From Isoetes taiwanensis (taxonomy: Eukaryota; Streptophyta; Lycopodiopsida; Isoetales; Isoetaceae), in NCBI GenBank assembly GCA_021234155.1, contig JAJEKV010000040.1, forward strand, positions 12,733,072 through 12,797,071: a stretch of 64,000 nt of DNA, in the 5' to 3' direction. Shown in pieces: positions 12,405-24,556 of this stretch (the stretch's first letter is position 1; every line of letters begins with the position of its first letter). The position numbers were made by a program, and so were the translations under genes. The notes below the pieces were generated by a model. The model worked only from the letters and a program-made list of their open reading frames with translations. It was not told where the DNA came from and did not search any database.

Positions 12405-12960
12405 TCAAGATCGCACCTTTATTTGTGTGACTTGATAGTCCATTCTGAACTCCTGCATAATCTCTCGACATAGGCTCAGCAAATTGATGCACTGTTGAAA
12501 GTGCCGGATCTCCCAAAAAGCTCTATTGTGCTTGGAATTTGGCCCATGACGGACCTTCTTTGGAGAGTCGGGTCGAGGTGGTGGAAGTTTGATATTCGAC
12601 CCTGGTTGGCCACCTTTGACGAACCTCGACACTTTGCTTGAAGTACCAGTAATTATATCGGATCTATTGACGGAGATAAATCTTGTATGATGTTGTCTTC
12701 TTCTCGTACTCAATGTCTTGCTTCAGCTTAAATGCTTTCTCACTCATCTTGTACTTCTTGATCGTCTTCTTGAGTGGCTTGGGCCGCACTAGGTATGATG
12801 GGCAAGTGTTAGAATCCGTCTGTTCTTTGGCTTCCTCCTCCTTCTCTTCTTCAGCCTCTTGCTCCCTCTGTTGTTGGTGCAGTTCTTCCTCCTCGGACTC
12901 GTCCTCCACCGATTCATCCGGTTGTGGTTCTCTGATGACCACGCCCCCCTCCACCAATCT
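12405..12960 (-). pseudogene. Acidic/Gln-rich protein fragment, unknown
   Basis: Two overlapping minus-strand frames (12957-12664 and 12713-12405) give a Glu/Gln-rich stretch followed by a basic region with KPLKKTIKKYKMSEKAF, then a second part with VSRFVKGGQPGSNIKLPPPRPD. The phrase EIMQEF occurs here and again in the 15383-15682 frame, so the two may be parts of one retroelement gag-type protein. I do not recognise a domain. A frame change near 12690 would be needed to join them. Confidence 0.3.
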
Positions 12961-12974
12961 TCACGCCTCTTTGT

Positions 12975-13736
12975 TTGCTTGCTTCTCTGTTGCCTACCTC
13001 TCTTCCTCCCTTTTGGCCACTTTCTCCTTGCCCTTCCTTTTCTTCCGCATTGCTTGCTCCTCTTGCTGCTCTTCCTGCTATTGGGGTTGCTCCTACTATG
13101 GAGATTGCTCCCGGTACTTGCTCCTCACCTTCAAGCAGACGCTACGACCTTCATTTCTCCCGAGCCTTGTGATGATTTACCTGAAGTGCTAGGTCGCTGC
13201 TACTAGCGATGCGATTCGTATGAAGAGCTTGAGTCGCTAGGTTTGTCACCTGGCGTAAGCTGCAAAGCCTCAGAAATTTGTTTGCTGCTACTCCCTGCTA
13301 GAGCTGCAATATTTACACATGATCCAAGGCTTTTCCTTGCAACCTGTTTGGTCCTCCCAATATTGGCTTCCTTGTTAGTGGCCTCTTTGAGAGCTCTTGC
13401 CTCCATTAATGGTAGACTGTGTCTATTCGCAGCACCTTTGGCTCAATCTCGCAGGCAGTTTGTTCGGTGCGCACTCTGTGACATCTTCGGAGATTAGCTT
13501 AGAATTTGCCTTACAAAGTCAAATTGTTTTTCTTTAGTTTCTTCTACAAAATCCCACATAACACGTTATACTCAGGATTTGTCTGTTTCAAGGGCCCTCA
13601 CAGAGAGATGCCTTGTAGACTATCCAGAACCTGACCCATACCACAAATATTATTGCCAGTAATGGGCTTTAGTCTTTTCGTCTTTGAATTATCATATCTT
13701 ACTGCACTTTCTCTTAGGAAGAAGTTTTTCAACAAG
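12975..13736. other. No recognisable gene
   Basis: C/T-rich plus strand (complement Glu/Lys-rich on the minus strand) with overlapping open frames. The minus-strand frame at 13203-13406 shows no motif. It probably continues the acidic repeat-element fragment to its left. Confidence 0.3.
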
Positions 13737-14730
13737 TGTGATGCCTCTACTCCATCTACAATGCTCCCATCATATCAGAAGTTGGAGTTCATCCCTCTGG
13801 CAACCAAGCTGATAGAGGCCGTCCACCCCTGACACCAATCCCTTGATAAGGAATCGATGGGGAAGAATGGACGTGTCATTCATCCCGTCTCCCCTCGGGA
13901 TCGTCTTAGATGCGAAAGCGTAAGTAGCATGAGCACATGACATCAGACGCACATAACTCCACCTCGAAGGGTGGCTCACCATATCATACATCTATAAGAA
14001 CATTAATAACATCAACATGGAAGAAATCCTACCCAAGGCTCAGACTCAAGGGGGATGGACTGACGGTCTGAGTCTCCTTAGTCATTGCAGACAGAGTTCA
14101 TGGCAGGAACATGGCTGTTGGGTAGTCCTCTCCATCCGCCCCTCCTGTGCATACTTTGCAAAATAGGCTGATAAGTCTTGGCACTTGATCGTAGCCTACT
14201 GGGTGCATAGCCAAGGGGACTACTCCTGGGTTACATCTCCCCTGTCTCGATGAGGCAGGAGGAGATCACTCTCTCTAGAGGTATGCATGCCCATCATAGG
14301 CGGCTAGAGGGCCACTGCCTGTCTACGACTTGAACCTTATCGAAGGTGACACATCACCCAAGAGGTATCGAGCCCATGCTTTGCCCACACGCAGTGGCAA
14401 GCCATTAGGCCTAGCCTACTAAGATCCCTGGTAGGCTTTACACACCGGATGGATCAATCTGCAATGGGACATGTCCTCCTTATCTACCGGTCTAGCCCCG
14501 TCACCCACAGCCAGGTGGGCTCTTATGCACACGCTGCATTAATTGGGATTTAATGAGGCTATCTAGATACATCAATTACTAAGGCTTTCAGGGTCTCTAT
14601 CCCCCTTCCCAATACACAGGAGTGTGCATAGAGTAGAGCATCATCATCCATAGAACTAAAATATAGAATAACACCTAATCTACCTACTTAAACATACATG
14701 GTTAGGTTCCTTTGTTAGGGCTTGTGATCT
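13737..14730 (+). mobile_element. LTR-like family copy, plus orientation
   Basis: It begins at TGTGATGCCTCTACTCC and contains, in the same order as at 6583 and 35498, the blocks gaagaatgg(a)cgtgtcattca, tggatggactgacgg, tccatccgcccctcctgtgca(t/c)actttgca and a cagccaggtgggctcttatgcaca stretch that matches the minus strand at 60840-60900. It lacks coding capacity and behaves like a solo LTR or a truncated LTR. The right border is vague: similarity fades around 14700. It interrupts the minus-strand retroelement of this region. Confidence 0.6.
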
Positions 14731-15380
14731 CAGAGTCTATAAGACCTCTACGGCTAAACTAACATGCTAAATTCTTCCAACCAAGATTCGATTATCTCAA
14801 TTTCAAATTCAATGCAACTCGAAGAGAAGGAGTATTCGATTTGAAATAGATTTTCTGGAAAGATCTGCTTATGAATTAAGCTGTTCCAAAGATCAGAGTC
14901 CTTTCCCTTAAGGAAACCACAGATAATTTTTTATTCCTGCCACAAAAATTGTGAAAATTTGACTGTCCATGAGAAGCTATTTCATCATAATGCTAACCCT
15001 CTACAAGGGTAGCAAGCAATTGGCACAAGAATTTGATCAATCTGATGCAAGGCTGATCTCGAGCAATTTTTCCAAGAAAAGGGTTTAAACTGAAAAATTG
15101 CCATTTTCAAGAAAATAGGTGCTCCCATCTTAAGAAGGCCAATCCCCGCAACAAGAAATTTGGGTTACTCCTTTTTTGCTCTATTTTTGGTTTTCTATAC
15201 AGTTTCTTCACTTCAATTACTATTGCAATAACTACACGTTATATTATGCACTCAGTTTCATCCACACTGCAATTAAGCTATCCATTCCATATGATTTGGA
15301 CAATTATGTGGACCACACACACGTCACCTCTTAGCATTTCGTTCCATCCATAGAAATCATTCTAAAATCAAAACCTCACA
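14730..15380. other. No recognisable gene
   Basis: AT-rich sequence with short A- and T-runs and no open frame of note. No repeat partner was spotted inside the window. Confidence 0.35.
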
Positions 15381-15382
15381 TA

Positions 15383-15870
15383 TCAATGACTAATGCTCGG
15401 CATCGCCGGGCATACGTTTCTAGTAGTCATGTAGTCTGGCATGCGACTGTCTCTATTTTCTAAGTACTTGTCGATGTTTGGAACATCGCTCAGTGTGGCT
15501 CGAAGAGCTGTCCTAGGTGCAAAGTACACTATACATGGCGGGAGCTCTATCAATAAAGGACCTATCTTAGCTTGGAACTCTTGCATGATCTCTTGGTTGA
15601 ATGGTGTGGCATTTATGGTAGCATCAACATCAATTTCTTTCTGGGAGATAGCAAAGATAGAGTTGATGTCGGCCTTTGCCACATGGGCAGTGGCGTTGTA
15701 TTATCGCCTAAATGAACAAGTGGCCATGATGCTGATGTGGATGGGGTCAACAAACAGATGTGCAAGCACCTCCGTGAACAGGAAAATTGCCTTGGAGTGA
15801 GGAGTGAAACTGTGGAATGCAAATGAGGGTCGTGGTATATTTATAGGCAGAACCCTAATTTGTGAAAATT
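15383..15870 (-). pseudogene. Retroelement leader and short gag-like frame
   Basis: The minus strand keeps a 99-codon frame from 15682 with DATINATPFNQEIMQEFQAKIG, then LLIELPPCIVYFAPRTALRA and a C-terminal SRMPDYMTTRN. I do not recognise the fold. It pairs with the broken copy at 4555-4880 and lies just upstream of the 16.0-kb tandem array on the plus coordinate. The shared segment suggests the first gag part of the large minus-strand element. It could equally be a non-coding leader that is open by chance. Confidence 0.35.
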
Positions 15871-16019
15871 TTAGGGTTTGGATATGTCTATCACTTCAAG
15901 GTCTAACTAGGTATTTGATAGGTAGTCTAATGTTATGAACATCTAAAGGACTTTCTAATGATCCTATTTCAACAAATTTCATCTGATTTGGAGGTAGCTT
16001 GGATTAGTTATGGCTATTT

Positions 16020-16640
16020 AATTCGGACCACTCACACAGTGCACGAGGGCCGAGTTAAATTTTAACTAAGGGTCTGGGCGCACTCTGTGAAGGGTGAACT
16101 TCTGTTTGGGTCCTAAATGACTCCAAAATTTTGGTATGAGGGCAGAATTCTGCTTATCTCGCAGAGTTAAGTTGGGATGTACCCTTAGTTTATGGTTCTG
16201 GACTTGTCTAGTATAGATCAGTGGTCAAACACTCACACAGTGCGTGAGAGGGCCGAGTTAAATTTTAACTAAGGGTCCGGGCGCGCTGCTCCTGTTTGGG
16301 TCCTAAATGACTCCAAAATTTTGGTATAAGGGTAGGATCCTGCTTATTTCACGGAGTTAAGCCAGGATATGCTCTTAGTTTCTGGTTTTGGACTTGTCTA
16401 GGTATGGATCAGTGGCCAAACACTCACACAGTGTGCGAGAGGGGCGGGTTAAACTTTAACTAAGGGTCTGGGCATACTTTGTGAGGGGTGGGCTCCTGCT
16501 TGGGTTCTAAATGACTCCAAAATTTTGGTATAACGGTAGAATGCTGCTTATCTCGCGAAGTAAGCTGGAATATGCCTTTAATTTCTGGTTTTGGACTTGT
16601 CTAGGTATAGATCAGTGGTTGATCTGTCCTCCATAAGCAC
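16020..16640. repeat. Tandem array of ~200-bp units (second copy)
   Basis: The phrase cactcacacagtg(c/t)g(c/t)gaga then g(c/g)g(a/g)gttaaa(t/c)tttaactaagggtc(t/c)ggg, then tcctaaatgactccaaaattttggtat recurs at 16028, 16230 and 16420, spaced 200 and about 191 bp. It is the counterpart of the array at 5005-6400, sharing cactcacacagtgcg and the gggcgcactctgtga(a/g)ggg end. Confidence 0.65.
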
Positions 16641-16659
16641 TCGAGCGGTCTAGGTTTTC

Positions 16660-17340
16660 TGAAGAATCTGCCACCAAAACACAATCACCTTAAAATGAAG
16701 TAGCTTATTCCAAGCCCAAGTTGACATATATCTTCTAGAAGGCGGGAGCTGAACGCTGAGTTAATTGATGGACTGAAGCACAAAGTGGAAGATTATATTC
16801 CATAGGTATCCACCAACAAGAAGCACTCAGCTGATGACATGCAACATGATTGATACGAAATAAGATTTGCGCTATCACCCAAGACTCCAACAAGCCTTTC
16901 ACAAAAGCAGAGGCATTAGGAAAAAGGCATAGCCAATAAAAGAGACACCAAGGAAGAAGAGGTTTTATATGAAGTTTTCCCAAAAGGAACACAAAGCAAG
17001 TGACTGCTTCACCAACCGCAATACAAGTGAATCAACGATATTCTTAAGGATCCTCCAGATGAACTTAAAAATCATAATCTTACTTTGCAAATGGAAGTGT
17101 ATCATTCCTAAGCCGCTAGCAAATTTTGGCCTAGTGCATTTGGACTATGCAGTCTTCATCACAGCATGCTCTGCAGTTCCACCATAGATAAAGTCATGGA
17201 CAATAGTGACTGTTGTCTGGAATCTTACCTGAGAAGTCAAAAGGGCAGAGGCCATTAAACATGAGAATTACTTAAAACATGTTTAGCAATAGTTATCCGT
17301 GCTGGAAGTGAGAGTTTAGCAGTATTCCACCAAAACAAAT
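16660..17340 (-). mobile_element. L1-type LINE ORF2 fragment
   Basis: The minus strand encodes a piece matching the L1 copy at 49558-51215. The frame at 16992-16735 has PLLPWCLFYWLCLFPNASAF, then a GLLESW segment, then ASCWWIPMEYNLPL, parallel to PLLPWALFYPLSPYPNASPF, GLLAAW and ASCWWIPLGAGQAE in the other copy. Upstream (to about 17340) the phrase WWNTAKLSLPARITIAKHVL can be read in another frame, parallel to WWSTAKLSMAGRVTVAKSVL. This is the region between RT and the C-terminal zinc domain. It is frameshifted and both ends are missing. Confidence 0.75.
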
Positions 17341-17940
17341 GCTTTCGCAACCTTTATAGACGACGACATTACATATCTTCATAAAATTGTTGATGAGTTT
17401 CAGTTTTCTCATCTAATTCCTCACTCTCACTCATCATTTTTAAATTCAATGCAATCAAGGTGTTCTTTCGTCTTCTTCGAAAGGATTGAAAACAGATTTT
17501 GGGCTCCAATTGAAGCCACCAACATTGAATTTGGTCTAGATCTAGCCTTGCTTGGCGTTTCCAACCTGCATGGTAGGCGGACTCCTAATACATGCCTCCT
17601 GATACAAACACATGGCTGTTGCTGAGGGATATGGAACCACAAGACATGGTATTTGGGGGTGAAGGGGGGCATAGCATACCCTAGGTCCGAAATAAGACAA
17701 AATATCCTCCTACTTTTATGATAATTTTGTAATTATATGTAGTGGCACTGTGGTCATTTTACCGAGAATAAATTGGGTAAAATATTGGCTCCCCTTTGGG
17801 GGCTGGATTCTAGGAACACCGAGAGTCCTATACCCTGGATGTATATTTTATAAGTCGAATATTACAGATATTTATTTATTGTAGTAATGTTAGTTAGTGC
17901 AATTGGGTAGTGCATTGGGTTTTAACCTCCTTTGCATTGG
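17340..17940. other. No recognisable gene
   Basis: Short open frames on both strands show no motif. Composition is average for the window. Confidence 0.35.
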
Positions 17941-17946
17941 TTCGGA

Positions 17947-18054
17947 CCCAACTTTTGGCATTTTTCTCGTTGTTGAGGTATTCCACTTACATAATATTTG
18001 CCCAACTTTTGGCATTTTTCTCCTTGTTGAGGTATTCCACTTACATAATTTTTT
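17947..18054. repeat. Two-copy 54-bp tandem duplication
   Basis: cccaacttttggcatttttc, then a (g/c)ttgttgaggtattccact end, occurs at 17947 and again at 18001 with almost no change. A third partial copy (gcatttttcttccacttacct) follows at 18078. Confidence 0.75.
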
Positions 18055-18557
18055 CTTAGGTATTCGAATTATACATAGCATTTTTCTTCCACTTACCTAA
18101 TACACGCCAGCTTGGGATTACTTTGATTTTGCTATCAAATTATTTCTGATAATTTCACCTTAACCTGCACCTCAATTTTGCATAATACAATTTACAGAAA
18201 CAAATTACAACTAAGACTGAAATTTCAGATTCCAAGATCACAAGATTACAACAGAAGGTTAACTCCAAAATTACAAAACAAGGTTAACTCCAAAATTTCA
18301 AGGTTTATCAGACAGATTACAAACAATTTATCAAAGTTTGAAAAACAAATTATCACTTGGTCAAAACTGACTCAGATATTCAACTGCCACAAAAAGATCA
18401 ACTTGCCAAAAATATCAAATTGAACTGCCAAAACACGGTCGATTCTTATCCAAAGCATGACTGATCCGTCAAAAAACGTCACTCTAAAGATCGGCCAGCA
18501 AATCATCGCTTTAGAAGTCGACAAGATGCTTTAGAAGCCACCAAGTCGCTTTAGAAG

Positions 18558-18712
18558 TCGCCATAGCCAACTGATCTGCAGAAAACACCAAGATAATCGC
18601 TACCGCCAGCAAATCCGCGTACTAGAAGTCACCAAGATCCCAACTAGAGGTCGCCATAGCCAACTGATCAAAGCTGTGCAGAAAACACGAAGATAATCGC
18701 CACCGCCATGCA
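18558..18712. repeat. Two-copy ~92-bp tandem duplication
   Basis: gtcgccatagccaactgatc, then tgcagaaaacac(c/g)aagataa and tcgc(t/c)accgcca, occurs at 18558 and 18650. The wider region 18500-18700 also repeats the phrase tagaagtc(g/a)cca. No coding signal. Confidence 0.65.
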
Positions 18713-19820
18713 AAAAATTATCTAGAAAGACACAAACAGACCTCTACTATCGACTTCAGCCCAAGCACCAGCATTAGAAGACCAAGCGCCATCACCGGAG
18801 CTCCGGCAAGACCACTGCATGTGCCATAGCCAGGAGCTCCGCCAAAAAAAAGAAAAAAAAAAAGCTCCATAAAGTTCGCTGAATCTCTCCCTCGAATTTT
18901 TCAGGGAATAATCCGCGAGGCGGCGCCGCCAACGGGGGCGGTGCACGAGTCTACTGCGAATCTACGAGTATATTACGCCATTTTTGGTATTTGACTTGCA
19001 GAAGAAAAACGAATTTACAAGTCTAATACTTATTTGGAATCCAACCCATAAGCTTCTAATTATTTCGTTTGGTATTTGTGGACCGTATCTCACGCATGGG
19101 TTGGCCTAGATTTTGCCTGGTATTGTATGGAAAATCGTATGCAAAGCGTATTTTTTAGCTGATTTGAGCTACTTGTTGGCCGAGATGAAGGTAGCATTCC
19201 AACACTCGGCTAAGGCACGTGTTTTTCTTGTTGTTTGTATGCATGGTTTGAGAATAGAAGGATAAGAAAGCATGCTGCTTTCTTTTTTGAGCAGGCGCGA
19301 CCATGGATTGCAGGCTTGGAGGCCATCGCCTTGCGAATCTTCTGAATTGTTTTTTTTAACAAGAATCAAATCGACAGGAAGAGGGGAACAAATCCATTGC
19401 CTGCCTAGATCATCGCGGCCAAATCATAGCCTGCTTCCTTGTGTAGAGGCCATTTGGGGGCATCAGAATGCCGGAGTAGGCTCACGCACAGTGCAGGTAG
19501 AGCAGGGGATTGATTCCGGCAGGGTATGAGCGTTGCCATCTGCGCTGGCTCATTGTTTGGATGCCAACAGAAGGCGGACTTGGATGCCAGCAGAAGGCGG
19601 GCTTGGAGGCACGCCGACGATCTGCTTGAGCCGCAGTACGCCTCCGCCTTTTTTTTTTTTTTTTTTTTTTTTTGCTTCTAACCATGTGTTCCGTTTGGAC
19701 CATTGGAAGTGCCAGGCAAATTGCTGACGAAAAATTTAGCGGTCTTTGATTTGGCATAGAACACAGAATATTCCAGAGATCAATGGTCAGAAATCAAAGA
19801 TACAAAAAAAACCACCAAGG
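18713..19820. other. Intergenic DNA with poly(T) tract
   Basis: This holds a short GC-rich patch (18905-18945), a 26-bp direct duplication (ggatgcca(a/g)cagaaggcgg at 19558 and 19584) and a 25-base T run (19649-19673), which could be the tail of a small minus-strand retroposon. I could not identify that retroposon or any gene. Confidence 0.4.
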
Positions 19821-19985
19821 AATGAATAAAAACCTACAACTAAACTGAAGGTTTAATATGACCTATTTACAAGTATACCTATTTGAAATCCAAACGTATA
19901 GGAATGAATAAAAACCTACAACTAACTAGAGGTTTAATAATATGACCTATTTACAAGTATACCTATTTGAAATTCAAACGTATCG
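19821..19985. repeat. Two-copy 82-bp tandem duplication upstream of the carrier gene
   Basis: aatgaataaaaacctacaac starts at 19821 and 19903; each copy continues through aggtttaat, atgacctatttacaagtata and cctatttgaaat(c/t)caaacgtat. It ends about 130 bp before the start codon of the SLC19-like gene, so it lies in or beside that gene's promoter region. Confidence 0.8.
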
Positions 19986-20116
19986 GGAGCCAATAAAATA
20001 AAAGCACCGAGAATAAATACATGCGTTGAAAATGTGAACACTTTGGAACTAGACTGAACTCAGTGAACTGTTATACCTCAATGGCTATGCAATGAAACGA
20101 TCTTAAAGCGCCCACA

Positions 20117-23100
20117 ATGTCTAGTCAAACCTGGGATTGGAGATCATCGAAGCTGCTGATTCTACTTTGTGGGTACGTAATTTTCCAGCAGTTCACTCCA
20201 TCGGAGCCATACCTCGTTCCTTATCTCACTAACAACAAACACTTCAGTAATGACGAGGTAATTGCCCATCTGTATTCTGCTAAAACATAGTTTCAGTAAA
20301 TTTTCTGTCTATTTTCTTTTCTTATGTTCGTGCCCAGCAGCATTGACCTGAGTTCTTCAAAAAAAAGGGGGGGGAGCATTGGCCTTAAGAAAGAAAGAAT
20401 AATATCTTCCATTGATTCGCATTCGCATAGCTTTGTTGTAGTGTCTGAATCATTAAAGGGGAGATTAATCCCATCATCCATCATGGGTGTCATTCCTTGT
20501 TTTTTTTTTTACCTGTCCTCAGACATTCTTATATCTTACAGATTACCACCCGAATTTTTCCTGTTTCTGTATATTCGATGCTTCTCTTCACATTATTGGC
20601 GGCTCCAGCATGCCATGGCTTCTCATACCATGCGGTCATCATGATTGGTAAGGATACAGCTCCTTGTTAGCACACCGGTTTAGGTGCACTTAGCAGGGTA
20701 TTTTTTGGATTTGTAGTTTTGATGAGCATAATTCGAACTTCGTTATGTAAATACAAGCTACAAAAGAAAAAAGTGGTTGTTGGGCACTTAAGTCTTCTAT
20801 GAACCCAAGTTGGTTACGAATCAAGAAAAACGGAACAAAGCTTGTTTCTTACCTCTTTATAGACCTGGATGACTGAGCTGCTTAGAAAAAATTTCAATTA
20901 AGTTTCAAATGGTAATAAAAAATAACAATGCTTTCATCGTCCATTGATGCAGGTGCACTTGGAAAGCTTTCTACATATATGATTCTCATGTTTGGGAATA
21001 CGTTGTTGTCAATGCAAATCATGCAGGTATTTCTTCCACTATGGGTCCTATAGAAATATGCCTATTGAAGATAAATATTCTCTGTTACTATAAAGTAGAG
21101 GAAGCCGACATTTCTTCATCCTGGCAGACAATGAAGTCTTATGGACTAGTTATAAATGTCTTCTGGATAAGCATCTCATTGTTAAATATATAGTTTCCAG
21201 TTCAAAAATCTATATGTTGTCCCATTTAACAAAAATAGCGCATATTTCACCCTTTCTTACTCCCCTGTGCATGAAAGTGGTTGTATTACAACTTTATTTT
21301 TGTATAGATACCCAGCAATTGCATGGGGACCTAATATGCATGTTGATTGTAGTTTCTTTGATTGTCATAATTGTTTAATAATGGCATGTGGTTCATACTG
21401 CAGGAAGATTTACTTGCAATAAACATTTTACCTATCTATTACTCTTCAAACTCTTAGGTGGCTTATGCTTTGGGGGTGGTAACGGATACTGTTTTCTCCT
21501 CTTATCTTTTCTTGCTCGTAGAGGAGAACAAATATCAACAGCTGGTATGTAATGGTACATATAATATTGTATTTTCTACTGGAGCCACCTTTCTTGAAGG
21601 CATCTGCATTAGAGAGCCTTTTGAGATTTATACCTTCTTAGGAGTAAAAATGCGTACAGAAAGTTAGGAAGACTAAGATCTAGTGGAGACCCTTAATTAA
21701 AGTTTTGTGAACTAATTTTATCATCCAGGAACTTCTCTTAGAAAAATGAGATTCAATAGAAAAACATATGGCAGATTGGACCAGCTTAGCTGGTCCCATG
21801 CACCCCTGACCTGACATTTCTGGTTCTGGAATCTGAAAATTCATCAGCTGCTGCAACATAGTTGGGTTCCAAAGATTTCAATGGGACTTCTGCTTTATTG
21901 CATATATATATATGGGGCAAGAAAAAAGGAAGTATTTTTCAGATTCCTCTACTCGGGCTAACGAACATGGCTGTGGGGGCCACTTACCATTGTCTCTAAC
22001 TTCTTTTAGTAGCTTTTGTGGCGACTTATGCTATCTCACCGTGACGCAAGTTATTTCCATCTGTGTACACAGTGTTATATGTAAATTTTGTTCAAACAGT
22101 GTGCGCTTAATAAAAGTTTCATGTGGAGATTATTGGTTAACTTATGAGATGCTCCCTAATGATCACGTTGATTGGCTTGCAGACTAGTTTTACTCAAGCT
22201 GCATCCACAATCTCTTTTGCGGTTGCTGCCGAACTCAGTAAGTTAATAAGTCTGCTGAGCACATCCGAGAATTAGTCTTTGTCCTCAAGTTTGTGGAATT
22301 CCTTTCTCTTTTTCTCCATTCTGAATAAGTGTTGTGGATGTCATGCGTTTTATTTTAAATAGATCCCATCAGAATTTAGTGATACTGTACGCTGAGAAAC
22401 TTATTAACTGCATATCAGGTCAACTTATTATGTCTGAAAATGGACGCTTGCAGGATCTGCTTATCATCTCAATAGTAATGGTATGTTTGTGTCAAATGTT
22501 TTCTTTTCAAGCCACTATTGAAGTGTAAATTGAGTGTTTTTACTTATGGTTCAGGTTGGACTAGCATGCATAATATCAATATTGCTTCCCCACGATCAAG
22601 GTGCCTCAGATTCTTCAGATTTATTGAATCCTATTACGGAAGGTTCCATGAAGACGACAACAGAATCCGTTCTTTTATATATATGTACGTGCAACCAGGT
22701 AATTGTCTTCCTGATAGTCTTGAAACAAATCTTGTTAGTGAATTAGTAGCTGTAGGTTTTGAATCATGAAATTATGATGGTCGCAATGTGATAATATCGC
22801 AATGAACCCCACCATATTCATCACACAATCACTAACAATGCACTTTTACAGGATGTCTGGCAGCTGATTAGAAGAACATGGGACAGTACTCACCTGCAGC
22901 TATTGTCGCTGTGGTAAGCGTTAAGTGAGGTGGCAGTTTCAGTTAGAACATCCTCAATTATGATATCAGTCCCGATTGTCTGGATATTGATCACTGCTTT
23001 GCTCCACATAGTTTCCTATAGTCTGGACTTCAGTGGCATCTTAACCCATGTTTTTCATGACTAGCTTCTATTCCAGCCTATCTTATGTTCTGTTTTAGTT

Positions 23101-23839
23101 GGAATTCATTACAGCCTTTGAACTGTGTTATCAATAACACGTTAATGGGGAACCGTCAGTTGGGATTGATTGTTGTGTTATAACACACGTGGCATTCTGA
23201 CATTTGAGTTTTAAATGCAGGTGGGCTTGTCAACTAGGGGGTTCATCCATGGTGGAAAATTATGGAACCAACTTGTTTGCTGCCATTAGCCCACAATCTA
23301 TGTATAATGGTCATGTGATTGCAGCAACAGCGGGAGTATCATGTCTTTCTGCCCTGATTGCTATTCCATGTTCAAGAATTGCTGCTCAGGCAGGAGGCTT
23401 GGTATATGTAATTGGGTCCTGTACAATTGGTCTCTTATGCATCATGATGGCTTGGTGCAATAACATCATTATAGTATACGTAAGTTACATATGCAGCATC
23501 GGGTTAAATAGACTTCTATCCTGTATTCTATATGTCCATTGTGCAACACTACTCTCCAACAAGCAGTACGCATTCCTGTTTACAATAAACACATTAGCAG
23601 CATATATTTTGCAGTCAATGCTACAAACTATTGTTGTAAGTGTTTCTACTTGCAGTTTATTACTTCTTGCCATTTGGCTTGCCGATTCTTTTAGAAACTT
23701 ATCTTTTACAAAACTTATCTAGGAAATTCTACAGCTATCTGTGGTCGACCAGTACTATTTCTTTGGAGCACATTTCCTCTTGTTGGTGATTCTTTTAGGG
23801 AGTGCCCTATTGGTTATGAACATTAGAGGAGCTTTATAA
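20117..23839 (+). CDS. SLC19-family (folate/thiamine) carrier, 10 exons
   Basis: Exons by splice-site reading: 20117-20257, 20542-20647, 20953-21026, 21458-21544, 22183-22237, 22419-22480, 22555-22698, 22852-22913, 23221-23635, 23735-23839. They join in frame to 1251 bp, 416 residues plus stop. All introns are GT-AG. Family marks: PSEPYLVPYL at residues 28-37 after the first hydrophobic segment (the N-terminal RPxExxxTPYL-type motif of reduced folate and thiamine carriers); the start of exon 2 DEITTRIFPV; LGVVTDTVFSSYLFLLVEEN then KYQQ and TSFTQAAS across the exon 4/5 join; SLWWA near 242-246 opening the second half; then a run of hydrophobic helices to the end. Predicted role: import of folate, thiamine or a related vitamin across a membrane; substrate cannot be read from sequence. 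No transit peptide is evident. The 3' end converges with FEN1. The start is the first ATG giving the motif at the usual distance. Confidence 0.85.
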
Positions 23840-24556
23840 GTCTAGCAGAACATGGCCCTTGCATGCATGAGACTTTTTGGAATGGTCAAAAGTAAACCGT
23901 TTATATCACCGTTCATATCATTTTATTATCAACACATAAAACCATCCAAGAATTTGTACTCAAATGTGGCATTATAATACCTCAATATAACATCTTCGCT
24001 AGTTTTTTAGTATGGCTAAGACATGCATGAAAAAATTTTAAATGGTCAATGCAAACCGTTCATATCATTTTATTATCAACCTCGTGTCTAGTCAGACACC
24101 TCTTATGCACATCAAAACCAATCCATTCAAAATGACCTAAGCATTTGCTGTTAGAGAACTTAAGCGCGAAGTGAACTCGGAACAAATTTGGTTATGATGG
24201 AAAAGTTGTTCATGGATGTAGAAAGTATACTTCATCAATAACATCCATCAATTGCGTAGTTCTCTTTACAAAAATCCATCTCGCTAAAAAAGAGGGGCGG
24301 GTTAACCTTAAGACTATACAAATAATTAACTGATATAAAACATTTGAGAGGTTAAGGTTCTGGGGAAAGGAGATCCGCAGTTGTCACAACTTTCTACCCG
24401 CATTCACATGTTGATGCCTCGACTCAATTCTGAGATCTTTGGCCACACAGACAGCAATAGCTATCATGGTTAAATCTGATGGAAGATGTACTTTACAAAA
24501 ATGCAGCACTGCAATGAAGTAATGGTAGTGCGCAATATGTTACACATCCCAAAAGA
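23840..24556. other. Intergenic space between two converging genes
   Basis: 717 bp separate the stop codons of the carrier gene and FEN1. It contains two near-copies of the phrase aaccgtt(t/c)atatca, about 125 bp apart (23897 and 24055), the second followed by ttttattatcaac. It must hold both 3' untranslated regions; I cannot place the poly(A) sites with confidence. Confidence 0.5.

Noticed and set aside
12683-13192. 169-codon plus-strand frame rich in Ser, Cys and Leu
   Set aside because: It is the antisense of the acidic, Gln-rich minus-strand frame and gives only low-complexity sequence.
23221-23722. Reading the carrier exon 9 through to the stop at 23720
   Set aside because: Splicing at 23635/23735 yields a better C-terminus (LSVVDQYYFFGAHFLLLVIL) in frame, with a proper gtaag donor and cag acceptor; the read-through tail looks unlike the family.
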